A stretch of 64,000 nucleotides of DNA, taken from positions 162,561 through 226,560 of the forward strand of contig JAPLYN010000001.1 in NCBI GenBank assembly GCA_026395515.1, read 5' to 3'. The DNA comes from Candidatus Peregrinibacteria bacterium (GTDB lineage Bacteria; Patescibacteriota; Gracilibacteria; UBA1369; LOWO2-01-FULL-3). Below are positions 26,496 to 35,197 of this stretch, one piece after another. Position 1 is the first letter of the stretch, and each line of letters begins with the position of its first letter. Below the pieces are notes generated by a model. It was not told the DNA's origin. It saw only the letters and a list, made by a program, of their open reading frames with translations, and did no database searches. The translations under genes were made by a program, and so were the position numbers.

Positions 26496-27884
26496 TTATC
26501 GTTTGAAATAACAAACGCACTCTATATGGAAGGTGTGTGGGAACATGTCTACTGGTTGAATTGCCTGCACTTCATAACCATATTCCTTGAGCCACGCCGC
26601 ATCTCTAGCAAGAGTCGCTGGATTACAAGAAACATAAACAATTTCATTCGCTCCAAAGTCATTAATCTTCTTAATCATTTTTTCTGTAAGCCCTGCGCGA
26701 GGTGGATCAATTACAATTAAACTCGGACGCTCTTTCACGCTATCTAGCACCTTGCCCACATCTCCAGTGAAGAAATCTATATTGAAAATTTTATTCTTTC
26801 TAGCATTATCTCTAGCTGCTTGTACCGCTTGTTCATTGAGCTCAATTCCCAAAACTTGCTCTACATGTTTTGCAAAAAATAGACCAATAGTCCCCGTGCC
26901 ACAGAATAAATCGAAAACCATCTTGTGGCTATTCAGTAAGCCATATTTCAATGTCTGACTATACAAAACTTCTGCCTGCAATGTATTCACTTGGAAAAAT
27001 GCTTGAGGCAAAATATCAAAGTTTAGCTCATCACCATTTTCGAGAATCATTGTTTCGGTCAAAGCAGCTTTTCCATAAAATAATTTTTCTTTAATAGTCT
27101 TTGGCGCACCTCCACGATTGATTACTTTAGACCAGTAAATCGAAACTATTTTTTTATCATCACTATGTATATCCAAAATTTCTTTTGAAAATTCTTCAAA
27201 ATCTTTTTCAAAATTTTCCGGTAAATATTCAGAAGTCACTAGGTTTATCATTACCTCATTTGTACGTCTAGATTCCCTCAAGTATAAGGCCTTTAATAAG
27301 CCTTCAGCCGTCAGTACTTTCGCCGGTTTCCATTTCTTTCTCTGAGAAAATTCACGAATAAAATTTACTAATCTAGAAGAAAACTCTGACTGCAAATGAC
27401 ATTCCTCAAGATCCAAAATATCGAATCTTCTTTCTGGCATATGCATGCCAAAAGCAAACTTCATGTTTTGGTCATAACCAAAAGAAAATTCCATTTTATT
27501 CCTGTAATAATAACTATCTTTAGCTCCCAATATTTCTTCCACCGGAGGATTACTTATTTTTCCAATTCTCTCGAATGCATCAATTACTTGCTGTTTCTTC
27601 ACTTCCAATTGTTTCTCGTAAGGCATGAATTGCAGCTGACAACCTCCACATATTCCAAAGTATTTACAGCGAGGTTTTACCCTCTCAGATGCTGGTTTTA
27701 CTAGTTCAACCAAATCAGCCTCACAAAAATTATTTTTAATCTTAGTTAAAGAAGCCTTCACTCTATCTCCAGGCATAGTTTTTTCTACGAAAATAGTAAG
27801 ACCTTCATGTTTGCCAATGCCAGCTCCGCCAAAAGCTAAAGCTCCAATATCAAATTCAAGTATTTGTCCTTTGCGTAGTTGCAT
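26496..27884 (-). CDS. rlmD: RumA-family 23S rRNA (uracil-5-)-methyltransferase
   Basis: A 462-residue SAM-dependent RNA methyltransferase. It has an N-terminal TRAM domain (residues 1-60), a 4Fe-4S cluster motif CKYFGICGGCQ (73-83), the SAM motif VFDLFCGTGTIGLFF (about 311-325), IVIDPPRAGL (about 388-397), and the catalytic Cys in YVSCNPATLARD (about 411-422). It methylates U at C5 in 23S rRNA; RlmC, RlmD and RlmCD specificity cannot be told apart from sequence here. Confidence 0.92.
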   Translation of the reverse strand: MQLRKGQILEFDIGALAFGGAGIGKHEGLTIFVEKTMPGDRVKASLTKIKNNFCEADLVELVKPASERVKPRCKYFGICGGCQLQFMPYEKQLEVKKQQVIDAFERIGKISNPPVEEILGAKDSYYYRNKMEFSFGYDQNMKFAFGMHMPERRFDILDLEECHLQSEFSSRLVNFIREFSQRKKWKPAKVLTAEGLLKALYLRESRRTNEVMINLVTSEYLPENFEKDFEEFSKEILDIHSDDKKIVSIYWSKVINRGGAPKTIKEKLFYGKAALTETMILENGDELNFDILPQAFFQVNTLQAEVLYSQTLKYGLLNSHKMVFDLFCGTGTIGLFFAKHVEQVLGIELNEQAVQAARDNARKNKIFNIDFFTGDVGKVLDSVKERPSLIVIDPPRAGLTEKMIKKINDFGANEIVYVSCNPATLARDAAWLKEYGYEVQAIQPVDMFPHTFHIECVCYFKR

Positions 27885-27920
27885 AAATGGTGGGTTTGCA
27901 TCACCAGAGACTTTTTAGCA

Positions 27921-28718
27921 TTATGCAGCCTTTTTTGCAACATCTTCAAATTCCACATTATCGTTTGCAGCCTCTTTTGAAGTTAATCCCTTCCATCCAA
28001 AATGTCCTGCTGGTTCGTCCTTTGTGACATAATTTAATTCAGGAAATACATCTCTGAACTTTTTAAAAGCTTCATCTTTTTCTTCATTTGTCTTTAAGCT
28101 CTTTATATAATTTTTCTCAAACATCTCGTAGATTTTTTCAAATTTGCCTGAGTAGTATAATTCATATATTTTTTCTACTGCCTTCTTTGAACTTTCTTTG
28201 CCGGAACATTTTTTAGCAAATTCCTTGAACTGATCAACAGCTAATTCATAGTTATGCTCAGTTCCGTCTTCACCAAAAAATTCGTGCACATATGATTCAA
28301 CTAGGGCCTCATTCATGATTTTTTTCTTATCATGCGCAAGCTCATGGGCAATCACGTGAGCCAATCTTATAGCCGGATGCATTAACATTATGGGATTAAT
28401 TTTTACACCTTGTTCAGTAGACTCTCCAGCTATATTTCCTTCAAATTTTTTGAAACTTATTTCATCTAAATTAATCTTTAATTTTCTACCAAAGTAAGTT
28501 TTTACATACGCAAGTGCTTCTTGAAGTTTTTGATAGGCTTTTAAAGGATTTTCAAATTCTTTACCTGCCACCTCTACCGGTTGACCAGATTTTCCACCTT
28601 CAAGAATCTTTAAAGCTTTCTTTGCTGTCATCTCAGAAGCAGCAAAAACATTAGCCCCTTCACGGCTTGTTTCATGGGTTTGAATGTTTGATTCTGGATT
28701 TTGGGTTCGGTTTGCCAT
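27921..28718 (-). CDS. Putative HExxH zinc metallopeptidase-like protein
   Basis: A 265-residue protein with IAHELAHDKKKIMNEALVES in its middle. HELAH gives the HExxH zinc motif and NEALVE can supply the third ligand Glu, as in minor gluzincins. No signal peptide or membrane helix is visible, so it would be cytosolic. The rest is helical and charged. The start at ATG 28718 is preferred because a TATAGT box ends exactly 6 nt before it; an in-frame ATG at 28736 lies upstream of that box. Substrate unknown. Confidence 0.72.
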   Translation of the reverse strand: MANRTQNPESNIQTHETSREGANVFAASEMTAKKALKILEGGKSGQPVEVAGKEFENPLKAYQKLQEALAYVKTYFGRKLKINLDEISFKKFEGNIAGESTEQGVKINPIMLMHPAIRLAHVIAHELAHDKKKIMNEALVESYVHEFFGEDGTEHNYELAVDQFKEFAKKCSGKESSKKAVEKIYELYYSGKFEKIYEMFEKNYIKSLKTNEEKDEAFKKFRDVFPELNYVTKDEPAGHFGWKGLTSKEAANDNVEFEDVAKKAA

Positions 28719-28724
28719 CACATA

Positions 28725-28730
28725 ACTATA
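28725..28730 (-). promoter_or_regulatory. -10 box deciding the start of the HExxH gene
   Basis: Minus-strand TATAGT with 6 nt before ATG 28718. It overlaps codons of the longer alternative reading, which argues against the upstream ATG. Confidence 0.55.
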
Positions 28731-28831
28731 GCACAAATGAGCTTAAATTAGAAGCAAAAATTACCCCCGCCACTTAAAGACCTTGCAATTTAGGCCGAGG
28801 TTTATTAGATTTGTATCGCACAAAAAACCGA

Positions 28832-28906
28832 GCAGGTGTCGTATAATGGCTATTACTATAGCCTTCCAAGCTGTAGATACGGGTTCGATTCCCGTCACCT
28901 GCTCCA
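28832..28906 (+). tRNA. tRNA-Gly (anticodon UCC)
   Basis: A 75-nt cloverleaf with encoded CCA. The acceptor stem is GCAGGTG/CACCTGC, the discriminator is U, and the anticodon stem ATAGC/GCTGT encloses CTTCCAA with anticodon TCC at 28865-28867. The T arm is CGGG TTCGATT CCCG. It reads GGA and GGG codons. In the UGA=Gly lineages an extra tRNA-Gly(UCA) exists; this one is the ordinary UCC isoacceptor. Confidence 0.97.
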
Positions 28907-28911
28907 GAATT

Positions 28912-28934
28912 ATCCCCAACAAGGGGATTTTTTA
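28912..28934 (+). terminator. Terminator of tRNA-Gly
   Basis: ATCCCC and GGGGAT form a 6-bp stem with a 5-nt loop followed by TTTTT. It begins 6 nt after the tRNA CCA end. The rest of the 191-nt gap to the next gene holds a 12-bp palindrome and no other element I can support. Confidence 0.8.
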
Positions 28935-29055
28935 TTGTAAACAACGCAACCTTTAGTGATCCAAGTCAAATTGAATACTGCCTTATTAACAGATTAAAAG
29001 TTAATTATGGTAATTTTTCTTGCAACTAATTTTGAACCTACCTCGTAAGACCTAA

Positions 29056-29067
29056 TGCAAGCTTGCA
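29056..29067. repeat. 12-bp perfect palindrome upstream of a secreted protein gene
   Basis: TGCAAGCTTGCA lies 31 nt before the start codon at 29098. It could be an operator, but one site of this length can occur by chance. Confidence 0.3.
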
Positions 29068-29097
29068 AAGGCCTAACAAAAATTTTAACCCAAATTT

Positions 29098-29523
29098 ATG
29101 AATAAAAAAGTAGTGATAGGGACTCTCACAACTCTTGGGATACTAGCTGCATCAATGACATCTGTATACGCAGATACAGCGACTCCAGCTGCTACTCCTG
29201 CGACAGGCACTACAGCCTCTGCAAGAACTCAAGAATTTAAGCAGTTTAAAGATGCGATAACCAACAATGATTTCGCAACTTTTGAAAACTTATACAAAAC
29301 AAAAACTGGTACAGATATTACTCAAGATTCATTCAACAAACTCGTTCAACTAGAAAGTTTGCACAAACAAGAAGTGCAGATTAGAACAGATCTCAAAACT
29401 GCCGGTGTCAAAATGTTCGGAGGTGGACATAGTGGCATGGGAAAGATGAGAGGCAGAGGAGCACATTTTGGTAGAACACCAAAAGCAGAGACTCAAGCTC
29501 CAGAAGCACAAGACGCTAAGTAA
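29098..29523 (+). CDS. Small secreted protein, function unknown
   Basis: A 141-residue protein with a clear signal peptide (KKVVIGTLTTLGILAASM, cleavage near VYA-DT). The mature part starts with an Ala/Thr/Pro-rich linker (about 27-45), then a helical region (about 46-100) with a pattern like short helical domains of periplasmic metal-response proteins, and ends in a Gly/Met/His/Arg-rich tail (GGGHSGMGKMRGRGAHFG) that could bind metal. No Cys is present. It has its own terminator. No family recognised. Confidence 0.75.
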   Translation: MNKKVVIGTLTTLGILAASMTSVYADTATPAATPATGTTASARTQEFKQFKDAITNNDFATFENLYKTKTGTDITQDSFNKLVQLESLHKQEVQIRTDLKTAGVKMFGGGHSGMGKMRGRGAHFGRTPKAETQAPEAQDAK

Positions 29524-29562
29524 GACATTCCTGAATCAACATAGGGAGGAGGGAATATTTAG

Positions 29563-29586
29563 AGGCGGCCGAAAGGTCGCCTTTTA
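29563..29586 (+). terminator. Terminator of the small secreted protein gene
   Basis: GGCGGCC-GAAA-GGTCGCC hairpin with a GNRA-type loop followed by TTTTAATTTTT. It overlaps the stop codon of the convergent Smr gene. Confidence 0.82.
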
Positions 29587-29886
29587 ATTTTTCTCCAAAG
29601 TCACTTCCAAAGTACCAGCTCCACCTCTATCGAAACGTCCTTCATCAACTCTGAGAACAAAAGGCAAAGTGTTTAAATACTTACGCAAAAATGGTTTTAT
29701 CACAGACATGCCTTTCTTAGAATGAAGACCTTTCCCAGTGATGAACATTACCTTCTTCAGCTTTCTTCTTTTGCATTCATCTAAGAATTCGTCGGCCATA
29801 GTTCTCACATCACTTTCATCCAAAATTCCCTTATTGTGGAAATCAAATTCTGCCTGTGGTTTACTTAAATTTTCGTATTTATTCAT
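29584..29886 (-). CDS. Stand-alone Smr domain protein
   Basis: A 100-residue Smr domain. Key features are FDFHNKGILDESDVRTM in place of the usual DLHG opening, the ITGKGLHSKKG motif (about residues 50-60), and the C-terminal RGGAGTLEVTL. Small Smr proteins are nucleases or nucleic-acid binders; related domains act on stalled-ribosome mRNA. No MutS2 fusion is present. Divergently placed to the nitroreductase gene. Confidence 0.85.
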   Translation of the reverse strand: MNKYENLSKPQAEFDFHNKGILDESDVRTMADEFLDECKRRKLKKVMFITGKGLHSKKGMSVIKPFLRKYLNTLPFVLRVDEGRFDRGGAGTLEVTLEKN

Positions 29887-29912
29887 AAGTTAATTGAATA
29901 ATATATCAACTT

Positions 29913-29925
29913 GACTAAGTTAGTC
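29913..29925. repeat. 13-bp palindrome between Smr and nitroreductase genes
   Basis: GACTAAGTTAGTC is a perfect inverted repeat around a central G in a divergent intergenic region. An operator is possible but unproven. Confidence 0.3.
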
Positions 29926-29978
29926 CATTAAGAGAAAATTCACAGGCTATAAACATATTAATTTTTAACCCAATATAT

Positions 29979-30596
29979 ATGGCAACATTTCTCGGAAATC
30001 TCGACTGGCGCTGCGCTGAAAAGGCGTTTGATCCAGCTAAGAAAGTAGCAGATGCAGATCTTGCTAAAATTCTTCACTCTATCAAGATGTCTCCAAGTTC
30101 TTTTGGTATCCAGCCTTACCATTTTTATGTAATCAGCGACCAAGCTACAAAAATGAAGTTGAAAGAAAAAGGATACAATCAACAACAATTTGAAGATGCT
30201 TCCCACGTTATTGTTTTCTGTGGACGTGATGATTTAAAAGGTAGAGTAAATACATACTTTGAAATGGCGAGCGGCGGAGACGCAACTAAGAGAGCTGCAA
30301 TGAAAGGATATGAAGATATGATGACTGGTTTTGCAGAAGGAAAGCAGGGAGAAGCTGCTATGAGCTGGGCACAGAGACAGGCTTATATCGCTTTCGGCTT
30401 TGCTATGGCTGCTTGTGCTGAACTTATGATTGATTCTTGTCCAATCGAAGGATTTGATACAGCTGCTTTTGACCAAATCTTAAATGTTCCAGCAAATACT
30501 AAGAGCGTTGCTGTATTAGCAATTGGATACAGAAAAGACGTTCCACACATGCCAAAGGTACGTTTCACTGATGAAGATTTGTTCACAAAGATTTAA
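29979..30596 (+). CDS. Nitroreductase-family flavoprotein
   Basis: A 205-residue NfsB-like protein. SPSSFGIQPYHFYVIS (about residues 38-53) matches the FMN-binding SxxNxQPW-type motif, and AYIAFGFAMAACAELMIDSC with VAVLAIGYRKDV matches the dimer and FMN regions. Members reduce nitro compounds, quinones or flavins with NAD(P)H; the physiological substrate is unknown. It overlaps the convergent deacetylase gene by 4 nt. Confidence 0.9.
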   Translation: MATFLGNLDWRCAEKAFDPAKKVADADLAKILHSIKMSPSSFGIQPYHFYVISDQATKMKLKEKGYNQQQFEDASHVIVFCGRDDLKGRVNTYFEMASGGDATKRAAMKGYEDMMTGFAEGKQGEAAMSWAQRQAYIAFGFAMAACAELMIDSCPIEGFDTAAFDQILNVPANTKSVAVLAIGYRKDVPHMPKVRFTDEDLFTKI

Positions 30597-31390
30597 TCTT
30601 TTCTACGACCGGTTACAAACCCTACAAAGGACTCCATATCACTATCTATGTGCATACGGGGGATTTTGTAGACGCTCATGTCTGGAGAATGATACTGGGA
30701 ATGATTTACTGTGGTAGCAGTCTGATAGCCTAATTCTTCTAGCACTTTAATTGTTGTCTTTGAATATGAGCCACCAGGATAAGCTAAATGTTTTACTCTA
30801 ATACCAAGAGTTTCTTCCAAAACTTTTTTACTTTTCGATAATTCGTATCTGTTTTCATCTTCACCAATAGAACCTAGACTAGGATGATGAACAGTATGGG
30901 ATTCAATATCCATACCATCTTTTACCATCTCCTTAAGCATGTCCCAGGTCATAAATCCATCTCCGGCACCAACGTCATTAGTGATAATATAAAAGGTTCC
31001 AGTGAAGCCATATTTAATCATGGATGGAACAGCATTCACATATTGATCTTTATCTCCATCATCAAAAGTTAAAACTACCGGCCTCTCTGGCAAAAGCTCA
31101 TTTCCGTATACCCCGTTATAAAATTTATCCAAAGAGATTACGTTGTATTTATTATCATGAAGCCATGCCATCTGCTGCTCAAAAATATCTGGTGAAACAT
31201 AGTAAGGACTATTGCCCGTTTTTGGTGCCACATGGTGGTACATCAAAACAGGAGCGTATATCATTCCAGGCTTATAAATAGGATCATTAGGTCCTCCTAC
31301 AGACGCCATAGGATGAGATAGAGAAGCCACATAGGTCATTATCCCCACCAACGACGAACTTACGATTTTGTAAAAGCCCAAATAATTCAT
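30593..31390 (-). CDS. Polysaccharide deacetylase (NodB domain)
   Basis: A 265-residue carbohydrate esterase 4 protein. An N-terminal hydrophobic stretch (about residues 8-25) is a signal or anchor. The NodB domain has PVLMYHHVAP, the catalytic VVLTFDDGDKD with Asp-Asp (about 106-116), the metal-binding ESHTVHHPSLG (about 162-172), and HLAYPGGSYSK. It should remove acetyl groups from wall polymers such as peptidoglycan or other GlcNAc polysaccharides. Confidence 0.9.
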   Translation of the reverse strand: MNYLGFYKIVSSSLVGIMTYVASLSHPMASVGGPNDPIYKPGMIYAPVLMYHHVAPKTGNSPYYVSPDIFEQQMAWLHDNKYNVISLDKFYNGVYGNELLPERPVVLTFDDGDKDQYVNAVPSMIKYGFTGTFYIITNDVGAGDGFMTWDMLKEMVKDGMDIESHTVHHPSLGSIGEDENRYELSKSKKVLEETLGIRVKHLAYPGGSYSKTTIKVLEELGYQTATTVNHSQYHSPDMSVYKIPRMHIDSDMESFVGFVTGRRKD

Positions 31391-31430
31391 AACTCAATTA
31401 TTCATAGAATAAGCATAAAAGCAAATTCAA

Positions 31431-32840
31431 TTAGGAACCAAAATCAATTTCTACTTCTTCGCCATATTTTGGAACATATACATCCTTAAAGCCGTTATCG
31501 TGAAGTGATCCAGTAAACGCTTCGAGCTGAGTTTGTTCTCCGTGAACTAGGAATATTTTTTTCAATTCCTCAATTCTTCCTATGTAATCTAAAAGATCAC
31601 TTCTATCAGCATGTGCAGAGAAGGCATCCATTACATAGACACTAGCTTTTACCTTCTTTGGTTCACCAAAAATATTTACTTCTCTAAATCCTTCAACAAG
31701 TTTTCTACCCAAAGTATCAGCAGCCTGATAACCAACAATTAAAACAGTATTTCTACTATCTTCAATATTATTTCTCAAATGGTGAAGAACTCTTCCGTGC
31801 TCGCACATACCTGAAGCGGCAATAATAATCATCGGACCTCTCTTTTCGTTCAAAGCCTTAGATTCCACTGCATCACGAACATATTTCAAATCGCCAAAAC
31901 CAAAAGGATTTTCTCCATGATCTAGAAATTCTTTGAAAACTTTTTCGTCAAAACATTCTGGATGTGAACGGAACACTTCAGTCACGTTACCAGATAGGGG
32001 ACTATCCACGTATACAGGAATTGAAGGAATCTTATCTTTCTTCCTTAAAATATTTAGGTAATAAACAATCTCCTGCGCACGTTCCAAAGCAAAAGAAGGA
32101 ATAATCAATTTTCCTCCTCTTTTACAGACTTCATTTACTACAGCAGCAAGATCTTCTTCTACTGAATCAATATTTGCATGTAAACGATTTCCGTAAGTAC
32201 ATTCACTGATTAATATCTCGGCTGGTGGAATAGGTTGAGGATCACGTAAAAGTGGCAATCCACGACGACCTAAATCTCCAGTAAAACAGAATTTTAAATA
32301 TTTTTTCTTTTTCTTGTCATAGAAAAGTAAATGAACTAATGCTGATCCAAGGATATGTCCTGCATCATAGAAAGAAGCCACTACTCCATCCATAACCACA
32401 AAGCTTTGTTCATAGCCAACACCACGGAAAAGCTTCAAAGTCTCTTCAGCATCTTTCAAAGTATATAAAGCCTCAGGAACCTCTCCTTTATTTAGTTTTT
32501 TATGTTTCTCTAACCATTCAACTTCACGTTCCTGAATGAGAGCACTGTCTGCAAGCATGTAATTGCAAAGATCTCTAGTCGCATGAGTACAATAAATAGG
32601 ACCTTTGAATCCATTCTTCACCAAAATAGGTAAATCACCACTGTGATCCATATGGGCATGGGAAAGAATTACCACATCCACTTCTTTAGGATCGAATTTT
32701 AAATGACGATTTTTCTCATCTGTTTCCTTACGTCTTCCTTGGAATAAACCACAATCTAAAAGAATTTTTTTACCGTTAAAAGTAATTAGATGCTTTGATC
32801 CGGTTACTTCTCCAGCAGCTCCTGCAAATTTAATTTTCAT
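31431..32840 (-). CDS. Beta-CASP metallo-beta-lactamase-fold RNase
   Basis: A 469-residue CPSF73-like nuclease. The MBL core shows GAAGEVTGSKHL, LDCGLFQGRR, and HAHMDHSGDLP (zinc motif, about residues 61-71), then YDAGHILGSA and CFTGDLGRRG. The beta-CASP part has SFALERAQEIVYYL, DSPL, IIIAASGMCEHGRVLHHL and VGYQAADTLGR, ending with DAFSAHADRSD and IFLVHGEQ. Such proteins cut RNA endo- or exonucleolytically. This type differs from RNase J. It has no signal peptide and is cytosolic. Confidence 0.94.
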   Translation of the reverse strand: MKIKFAGAAGEVTGSKHLITFNGKKILLDCGLFQGRRKETDEKNRHLKFDPKEVDVVILSHAHMDHSGDLPILVKNGFKGPIYCTHATRDLCNYMLADSALIQEREVEWLEKHKKLNKGEVPEALYTLKDAEETLKLFRGVGYEQSFVVMDGVVASFYDAGHILGSALVHLLFYDKKKKKYLKFCFTGDLGRRGLPLLRDPQPIPPAEILISECTYGNRLHANIDSVEEDLAAVVNEVCKRGGKLIIPSFALERAQEIVYYLNILRKKDKIPSIPVYVDSPLSGNVTEVFRSHPECFDEKVFKEFLDHGENPFGFGDLKYVRDAVESKALNEKRGPMIIIAASGMCEHGRVLHHLRNNIEDSRNTVLIVGYQAADTLGRKLVEGFREVNIFGEPKKVKASVYVMDAFSAHADRSDLLDYIGRIEELKKIFLVHGEQTQLEAFTGSLHDNGFKDVYVPKYGEEVEIDFGS

Positions 32841-32874
32841 GAGGAATGTTTATTTGCTCAATTATATCAACATC

Positions 32875-33950
32875 TCACGGTATTTCAATTACCCCATTTC
32901 GTATTTCTTGTTGCATCACCTCATCATAACTGCCATAACCTATAAATTTTTCTATCCAAGTGCTTCTCTCTTCTTCAGTCATCATTCTTGGTTGAGATCT
33001 TTCGCTTTTCATTGGGAATAAATAAACTTTTGAATTTAGAGAATAGTCATCATTTGAGCGATTTAGCACTACACCTACTGCTAATTCTTCTTGAGTATCT
33101 TGTGACCAAAATTGATCAAAAACAAAATTTCCAAGAGAGTAAAATATTAATTTACCATTATAAACTTCGAAACTTTCAACCACATGTGGATGATGACCAA
33201 TCACCAAGTCTGCACCAGCATCAATAAAGGCATGGCCTGGTTTTACTTGAAGCTCATAATTTGGTTTGTGTTGGTATTCAATGCCCCAATGAATTGAAAC
33301 TACTAGATAGTCCACATTCGGACGTACAGCTTTAATGAGATCTGTAGCAGCATTCAAATCTAGATAATTTGTCGCGCTATGGAAACAAATGAAGGCATAT
33401 TTTTTATCACCTATATCTCCGTAGAAAACACTTGAAGGATCAACTTCATTTTTTGACGACCAGCTTGGCCTTGATCTAGGGCGTGATTATTAGCAATAGA
33501 CATCATAGTGAAGCCAAAATTCTTTAGTATTTGTCCTATATCTTCGTTGAATGAAAATACCATTGATGTACCACCTTTTGTTCCTTGGCCATCCACGGGA
33601 CCTTCTAGATTCCCAAATACCACATTTGCTCCTTCGGTAAATAAACTAGCGGGATTTTGTATATTTCTAAAAGGATAATCCACACCATTGTCATCCATCA
33701 AAGTCCTCACATAGCGACCCAGCATCACATCACCAAAAGCCATGATAGAAAGTGGTTGTTCCACTTTTTTTTCAACAACCGAAACAGGCTTTGACACTTT
33801 TTTTACACCTCTTGGTTCAGGCTTTGATTCTGGCTCATTTTGGACTACTACATATTTCAAGACATCAACAAAAGTAACCTCCTGAATATGGATTTTATAA
33901 AGAACTATTGAAGCGGCTAATATACCGATCAGCAAAGTCCATTTAGACAT
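32875..33950 (-). pseudogene. CapA-like poly-gamma-glutamate/cell-envelope phosphoesterase, frameshifted
   Basis: Two adjacent minus-strand frames (33411-33950 and 32875-33357 plus upstream in-frame codons) form one CapA-family protein. The first has a membrane anchor and IMAFGDVMLGRYVRTL, FGNLEGPV, IANNHALDQGQAG; the second continues with VDYLVVSIHWG, IGHHPHVVES and FYSLGNFVFDQ. The break is at an A6 run near 33450: one added A restores RQKNEVDPSSVFYGDIGDKK and a single protein of about 358 residues. It may be a homopolymer sequencing error, a real mutation, or a slip site. The gene sits 3 nt from glutaredoxin. Confidence 0.82.
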
Positions 33951-33953
33951 AGT

Positions 33954-34211
33954 CTAACACTTTAGTAATTTGTTGAGTTTACCTGTTTGATCTAGAGCTT
34001 TTAAGTCATCAAAAGAACCAATATGATGACCATTAACGAAAACCTGAGGAGTATCTGTTCTTTCACCAGTCTTAGCTTCCATTTCAGCTAAAGTAGCTGG
34101 ATCATTATCGAGAACTTTTTCATCAAATTCAACACCCTTTTCTTTCAAGAATTCTTTGCATTCCTTAGAGAAGGGACAATAAGTTTTTGTATAAAGTACT
34201 ACGTCAGCCAT
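33954..34211 (-). CDS. Glutaredoxin-like protein with CPFS site
   Basis: An 85-residue thioredoxin-fold protein. The active site is YCPFSKEC (residues 11-18), a monothiol-type CPFS variant of the classical CPYC, with another Cys 4 residues later. RTDTPQVFVNGHHIGSFDDL has the conserved cis-Pro (TP) and GG-like region. It would reduce disulfides or handle glutathione-type thiols, but whether this cell makes glutathione is unknown. Upstream of the CapA-like gene by 3 nt and likely co-transcribed with rlmH. Confidence 0.88.
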   Translation of the reverse strand: MADVVLYTKTYCPFSKECKEFLKEKGVEFDEKVLDNDPATLAEMEAKTGERTDTPQVFVNGHHIGSFDDLKALDQTGKLNKLLKC

Positions 34212-34230
34212 ATTTATTTTTTAAAAATTT

Positions 34231-34710
34231 CTACTCATTATGATACTCCTTTCCTTTGATAATTGAAACCCCTCTGTAAATTTGTTCCAATAAAAAGATG
34301 CGTATCATTTGGTGAGTGAATGTCATCTTGGAAAAGGCACATAGGAGACTGGCCTTCTTTCTCACGTTTTCTGAGAGTCCATACGGTCCACCTATGATAA
34401 AATTTATCCTCTCACCAAGGTCAAAAAACTTTCCCAAAAACTTGGAAAATTCCATGGAAGTGAATTCTTTACCATGTTCATCCAGTGCAATAATAGCCTC
34501 TGGTTCCGAACTTTTTCCCAATAATTTTAATATTTCTTCTCCTTCTATTTCTTTGCAGTGTTCTTTAGTAAAAGCCTTGGTCGCCATCACTTCTTTCAAA
34601 GTAACTATTTCTAGTTTCACATAAGGACTTAGTCTTTTCGTGAATTCCATAATACCTTCCTCAATATAGGAATCTTTAGTCTTGCCGATCTGAATAATTC
34701 TTATTTTCAT
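34231..34710 (-). CDS. rlmH: 23S rRNA pseudouridine1915 N3-methyltransferase RlmH
   Basis: A 159-residue SPOUT methyltransferase. N-terminal MKIRIIQIGKTKDSYIEEGI and the knot region INFIIGGPYGLSENVRKKA, followed by FSKMTFTHQMIRIFLLEQIY and a tail ending KEYHNE (family consensus YHN). It methylates the pseudouridine in helix 69 of 23S rRNA. Its start lies only 28 nt from the divergent rnhA start. Confidence 0.96.
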   Translation of the reverse strand: MKIRIIQIGKTKDSYIEEGIMEFTKRLSPYVKLEIVTLKEVMATKAFTKEHCKEIEGEEILKLLGKSSEPEAIIALDEHGKEFTSMEFSKFLGKFFDLGERINFIIGGPYGLSENVRKKASLLCAFSKMTFTHQMIRIFLLEQIYRGVSIIKGKEYHNE

Positions 34711-34738
34711 AATTTAATTTATACTTTACAATCAATTT
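34711..34738. promoter_or_regulatory. 28-nt divergent promoter region of rlmH and rnhA
   Basis: For rnhA, TACAAT (34727-34732) is followed by 6 nt and ATG 34739. For rlmH, minus-strand TATAAA (34718-34723) is followed by 7 nt and ATG 34710. There is no room for 5' leaders, so both transcripts should be leaderless, with each -35 region inside the other gene. Confidence 0.6.
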
Positions 34739-35197
34739 ATGCACAAACACATAGAAATTTACACTGATGGTAGTTGTCTGGGAAATCCTGGCCCTGGAGG
34801 TTGGGGAGTGCTCATTCCCGGCAAAGGTACAGCTAAAGTTCCTGATGTCAGAATTTCTGGTGGAGAAGACCATACGACCAATAATCGCATGGAGATGATG
34901 GGTATGATCAAGGCTTTAGAATGGCTTCATGAAAATATAAATGAAGGTGAATTGGCAGAAACTAGAATTATAGTTTATAGCGATTCCAATTTGTTGGTAA
35001 GCACTCTTAATCAAGGATGGAAACGCAAAGCCAACACTGACCTTTGGGCACAGATCGATAAGCTTCGTGCTTGGTTGCACATTGAATGGACTTGGGTAAA
35101 AGCTCACGCCACAAACAAGTACAACAACCAAGTTGATAAACTAGCTTTGGCAGCAGCAACTACAGCTAAGAAAAATCTTCCTAAAGATGATTATTAA
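34739..35197 (+). CDS. rnhA: Ribonuclease HI
   Basis: A 152-residue RNase H. Catalytic residues are visible in IYTDGSCLGNPGPGGWGVL (Asp10), TNNRMEMMGMIKALEWL (Glu about 52), VYSDSNLLVSTL (Asp about 82), and WVKAHATNKYNNQVDKLA with the final Asp near 133. It removes RNA from RNA-DNA hybrids such as primers and R-loops. It ends with a 4-nt overlap with the convergent thioredoxin gene. Confidence 0.96.
   Translation: MHKHIEIYTDGSCLGNPGPGGWGVLIPGKGTAKVPDVRISGGEDHTTNNRMEMMGMIKALEWLHENINEGELAETRIIVYSDSNLLVSTLNQGWKRKANTDLWAQIDKLRAWLHIEWTWVKAHATNKYNNQVDKLALAAATTAKKNLPKDDY

Noticed and set aside
33430..33475. Programmed -1 frameshift in the CapA-like gene
   Set aside because: The A run does not form a standard X-XXY-YYZ heptamer in frame and no clear downstream pseudoknot is seen; an indel is simpler.
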